The position numbers and the translations under genes were made by a program. 13,692 bases of DNA from RUG754 sp041856085 (GTDB taxonomy: Bacteria > Bacillota > Clostridia > Peptostreptococcales > Anaerovoracaceae). Under the pieces are notes generated by a model, which saw nothing but the letters and a program-made list of their open reading frames with translations, did no database searches and had not been told where the DNA came from. Where the stretch lies: positions 1 through 13,692 of the forward strand of contig JBHAFL010000041.1 of NCBI GenBank assembly GCA_041856085.1, given 5' to 3'. This document shows positions 11,751 through 13,692 of this stretch, piece after piece (positions within the stretch are counted from its first letter, which is position 1; the number at the start of each line of letters is the position of its first letter).

Positions 11751-13692
11751 TTATTTACCCCTCCTTTCACGTTCGCGCCTCTTTAATATATATACTGCCG
11801 CTACGGATATGCATAGCATATATCCGAAGAGCACATATGAGAGAGAGCCTCTTCCGCCCGTGGACGGGAGTACTACTCCTGCATTGTTTATGACAGATAC
11901 CGTCTTATCCGCACTGACCGCTACTTCCGCGCTGTCTCCGTTTGAGAGCACCGCTCCTCCGCCGTCCTTTATTATGACGCTGTAGCCGTCATGCTGCGTT
12001 TCCTTTACCGTTGCTATCGTTCCTACGGGCACCGACTTCAGCTTTACGCTTTCTCCGTGCTTCAGAGAGAATGTTACCTCGCCCGTAGCAGTATTCACCG
12101 CGTACGTCGCGGGACTCGCGGTATCTGCCGGGATTATTACCGGTATACCCGCGGTATTTTTCATCGTTACCTTAAAATCGAAGCTGCCGCTTCCTGTGCC
12201 TATAACTGTCTTGCTGATTGTCAATGTGTGCACTGATGATTTATCCTTGAAACTAAGAGGTATATTTGAGCCATTTTGCGCAAACTGGTCCCCTGTAACG
12301 ACCTGATCCGGCGCTGTATCATAATTTGTTGGCGCAGTGGTTTCACTGATTGTATATACATCTGTATTTTTCCCATATGGAACATTTGAGATTGAATAGG
12401 TGCCATCTCCATTGTCTGTCGATGTCAAAGTAAATGCTCCATGGATTGAGCTTGTCCCACTAACAGTAAAAACCGCCCCGGTCAATAGTTCTCCGGTTTT
12501 CTCATCTGTTTTGGTAATCGTAACTGAGCCGGTAACAGGCCGATAAAAAACATCCACCGAATGATTTGTCTGCATATTGCTGACTGTATAACTGTTATTA
12601 CTGATATCACCAACGGCAGAAGTTCCATTAACAACAAAATCTGTCAAAATGTATCCTTCTTTTGCGCCTACAGTCATCGGAATATTTTTTCCGTATCCGC
12701 AAAAACGCATCATATAACCAGCACTTGTAGCACCCGAAGCCTGCCATATCAGGTTGGAGGCGTTGGAAACATCTGTCATGGAAATTGTCCCGCCGGTATC
12801 TCCTGTGTTCCAATTTGACAGTCCGCTTTCTTCATATGCTTTATATTGAGGTCTAACGGAGATGCTCAAGTCTTTTTCAAAAAGAAATGTTGCGCAGGAA
12901 CTTCCTTTCCACCTTAAATCAATACCTGCGGATTCTGTAAGCATTGCGAAGCCAGTATTATATGTGCCGGAATCATACTGAGTTGCCGTAAACTTCAACC
13001 CGTTGGCGGTATCATTATAGTTTGCGGTCTCGTTAGTGATATTCAGGTAGTTTGTGGTCGGAACATAGGCTTTGCTCAGTGCTCCGGACAGTACAGTATA
13101 ACTCTCAAAGTATGGCGCACCATAGCACGCATCAATATCTCTGCACGACCACAGTACTGGCTGTCCAACGCCTATAACTGAACCGTCAGAATATGTGATT
13201 TTTATATTTACATCCGCCTGCATTGCAGCGCTTGTCGCTGGAGCGAGTGTTGATTCATCGCTAAATCCCCAACAACCAATTTGACAAATGGGGTCTGTCC
13301 CTGAAAATAAAACCTTGCTGAGAGTAGTGCTGCTTGCTCTATTGAGTAAAGTTATACCTGAAACGGTTACTACTACATTTGCTTTTTGACCATTAATTAA
13401 TGTGGCTGCGTCTCTAAATGTAAGGGTATATGAGCCAATGATATTTATGGTTGAATTAGGGGCAATAGAACCAAGGAAATAAGGGGCAATGACAGGCGTT
13501 CCACTATAGCTCGTGGTACTGCCAAAATGAAAAGCGATGCCATTGGATGTGGAAAACTCCGCAAGGGACATATAGCATTTAGCGGGGTCGATCGAAACAG
13601 CTGTAAAAGGCATATTCGTCATAAAATTTGACGTAGTTCCTGCAACAACAACTTTATTGCTTGTGTTCGGTCCAAGAGTGGGATCTGTCACT
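11751..13692 (-). CDS. Pilus tip adhesin, N-terminus outside window, LPSTG-anchored
   Basis: A large secreted surface protein whose frame stays open to the window edge; 646 codons are visible and no signal peptide is seen, so the start is outside. Numbering from the edge, residues 1-330 are an unrecognised Ser/Thr/Asn-rich region with seven cysteines (39, 136, 140, 183, 189, 266, 331). About 336-384 resembles a divergent InlB-type repeat (VGAKEGYILTDFVVNG). A SpaA/CnaB domain spans about 387-483 (VTITKTDEKTG, E-box YTISETTAP). A last all-beta domain covers about 487-603 (HTLTISKTVIG to SVINNAG) and resembles the C-terminal pilin domains called DUF7601. LPSTG (608-612), a hydrophobic segment and a basic tail end the protein. 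Being large, first in order and followed by major pilin and sortases, it is most likely the tip adhesin. Base composition falls sharply upstream of about position 12240, at the boundary before the last domain. It ends 73 bases before the major pilin ATG. Confidence 0.85.
   Translation of the reverse strand, partial: VTDPTLGPNTSNKVVVAGTTSNFMTNMPFTAVSIDPAKCYMSLAEFSTSNGIAFHFGSTTSYSGTPVIAPYFLGSIAPNSTINIIGSYTLTFRDAATLINGQKANVVVTVSGITLLNRASSTTLSKVLFSGTDPICQIGCWGFSDESTLAPATSAAMQADVNIKITYSDGSVIGVGQPVLWSCRDIDACYGAPYFESYTVLSGALSKAYVPTTNYLNITNETANYNDTANGLKFTATQYDSGTYNTGFAMLTESAGIDLRWKGSSCATFLFEKDLSISVRPQYKAYEESGLSNWNTGDTGGTISMTDVSNASNLIWQASGATSAGYMMRFCGYGKNIPMTVGAKEGYILTDFVVNGTSAVGDISNNSYTVSNMQTNHSVDVFYRPVTGSVTITKTDEKTGELLTGAVFTVSGTSSIHGAFTLTSTDNGDGTYSISNVPYGKNTDVYTISETTAPTNYDTAPDQVVTGDQFAQNGSNIPLSFKDKSSVHTLTISKTVIGTGSGSFDFKVTMKNTAGIPVIIPADTASPATYAVNTATGEVTFSLKHGESVKLKSVPVGTIATVKETQHDGYSVIIKDGGGAVLSNGDSAEVAVSADKTVSVINNAGVVLPSTGGRGSLSYVLFGYMLCISVAAVYILKRRERERRGK

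Noticed and set aside
11678..11770. Upstream in-frame start for the major pilin, giving a Lys-rich leader
   Set aside because: It would overlap the adhesin gene and place a poly-basic stretch before a normal signal peptide. The ATG at 11677 has AAGGAGAG before it.
13270..13287. Thioester adhesin domain, suggested by the Cys-Trp in QIGCWGF
   Set aside because: I could not find a convincing partner glutamine motif in the visible part, so the domain is not called.
13689..13691. GTG at the window edge as adhesin start
   Set aside because: No signal peptide follows, and the frame is open to the edge, so the true start is most likely outside the window.

Overview
The window looks like chromosomal DNA from an anaerobic Gram-positive bacterium of the class Clostridia. 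This is an inference, supported by four things: the gene order rho, DUF1385 membrane protein, prmC; a clostridial-type 3-hydroxybutyryl-CoA dehydrogenase; LPxTG proteins with sortases; and strong AGGAGG-type ribosome binding sites. Species cannot be named from the sequence.

Layout. (1) Positions 1-3689, minus strand: a housekeeping block transcribed leftward, rho, then a DUF1385 (YqhQ-like) membrane protein whose ATG overlaps the rho stop by one base, then prmC, cut by the window edge. The usual rpmE gene (ribosomal protein L31) is not present between rho and the DUF1385 gene. (2) Positions 3690-4064: a divergent regulatory region. It holds a likely rho promoter, a near-ideal extended -10 promoter for the rightward genes lying inside a 13+13 bp perfect palindrome, and a terminator-like hairpin in the leader just after it. 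(3) Positions 4065-6485, plus strand: tdh and kbl, the two-step pathway from threonine through 2-amino-3-ketobutyrate to glycine and acetyl-CoA. The 195 bp between them is packed with tiny hairpins that mostly have 3-nt loops. (4) A bidirectional terminator at 6511-6536, then a stand-alone hbd gene on the minus strand (6582-7430) with its own promoter. (5) Positions 7527-13692, minus strand: a complete-looking sortase-assembled pilus operon, except that its first gene runs off the window. In transcription order: a large Cys-containing tip adhesin (LPSTG), the major pilin (LPGTG, D2 and CnaB-type domains), a class C pilin-polymerising sortase, a proline-tailed basal pilin (LPQTG), a second, different sortase, and an intrinsic terminator just upstream of the hbd promoter.

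How the genes work together. The pilus proteins are predicted to be exported, covalently polymerised by the class C sortase, capped by the adhesin, and attached to peptidoglycan through the basal pilin, perhaps by the second sortase. Tdh and Kbl act in sequence. Rho, the DUF1385 protein and PrmC share a transcription unit but not an obvious pathway.

Most interesting points: the run of short triloop hairpins between tdh and kbl, with look-alikes in the other spacers; the palindrome and leader hairpin controlling tdh-kbl; a sharp base-composition change in the adhesin gene exactly at a domain boundary, suggesting exchange of its outer domains; and departures of the pilin and SrtC from canonical motifs. 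No CRISPR, IS element, tRNA or rRNA was seen.
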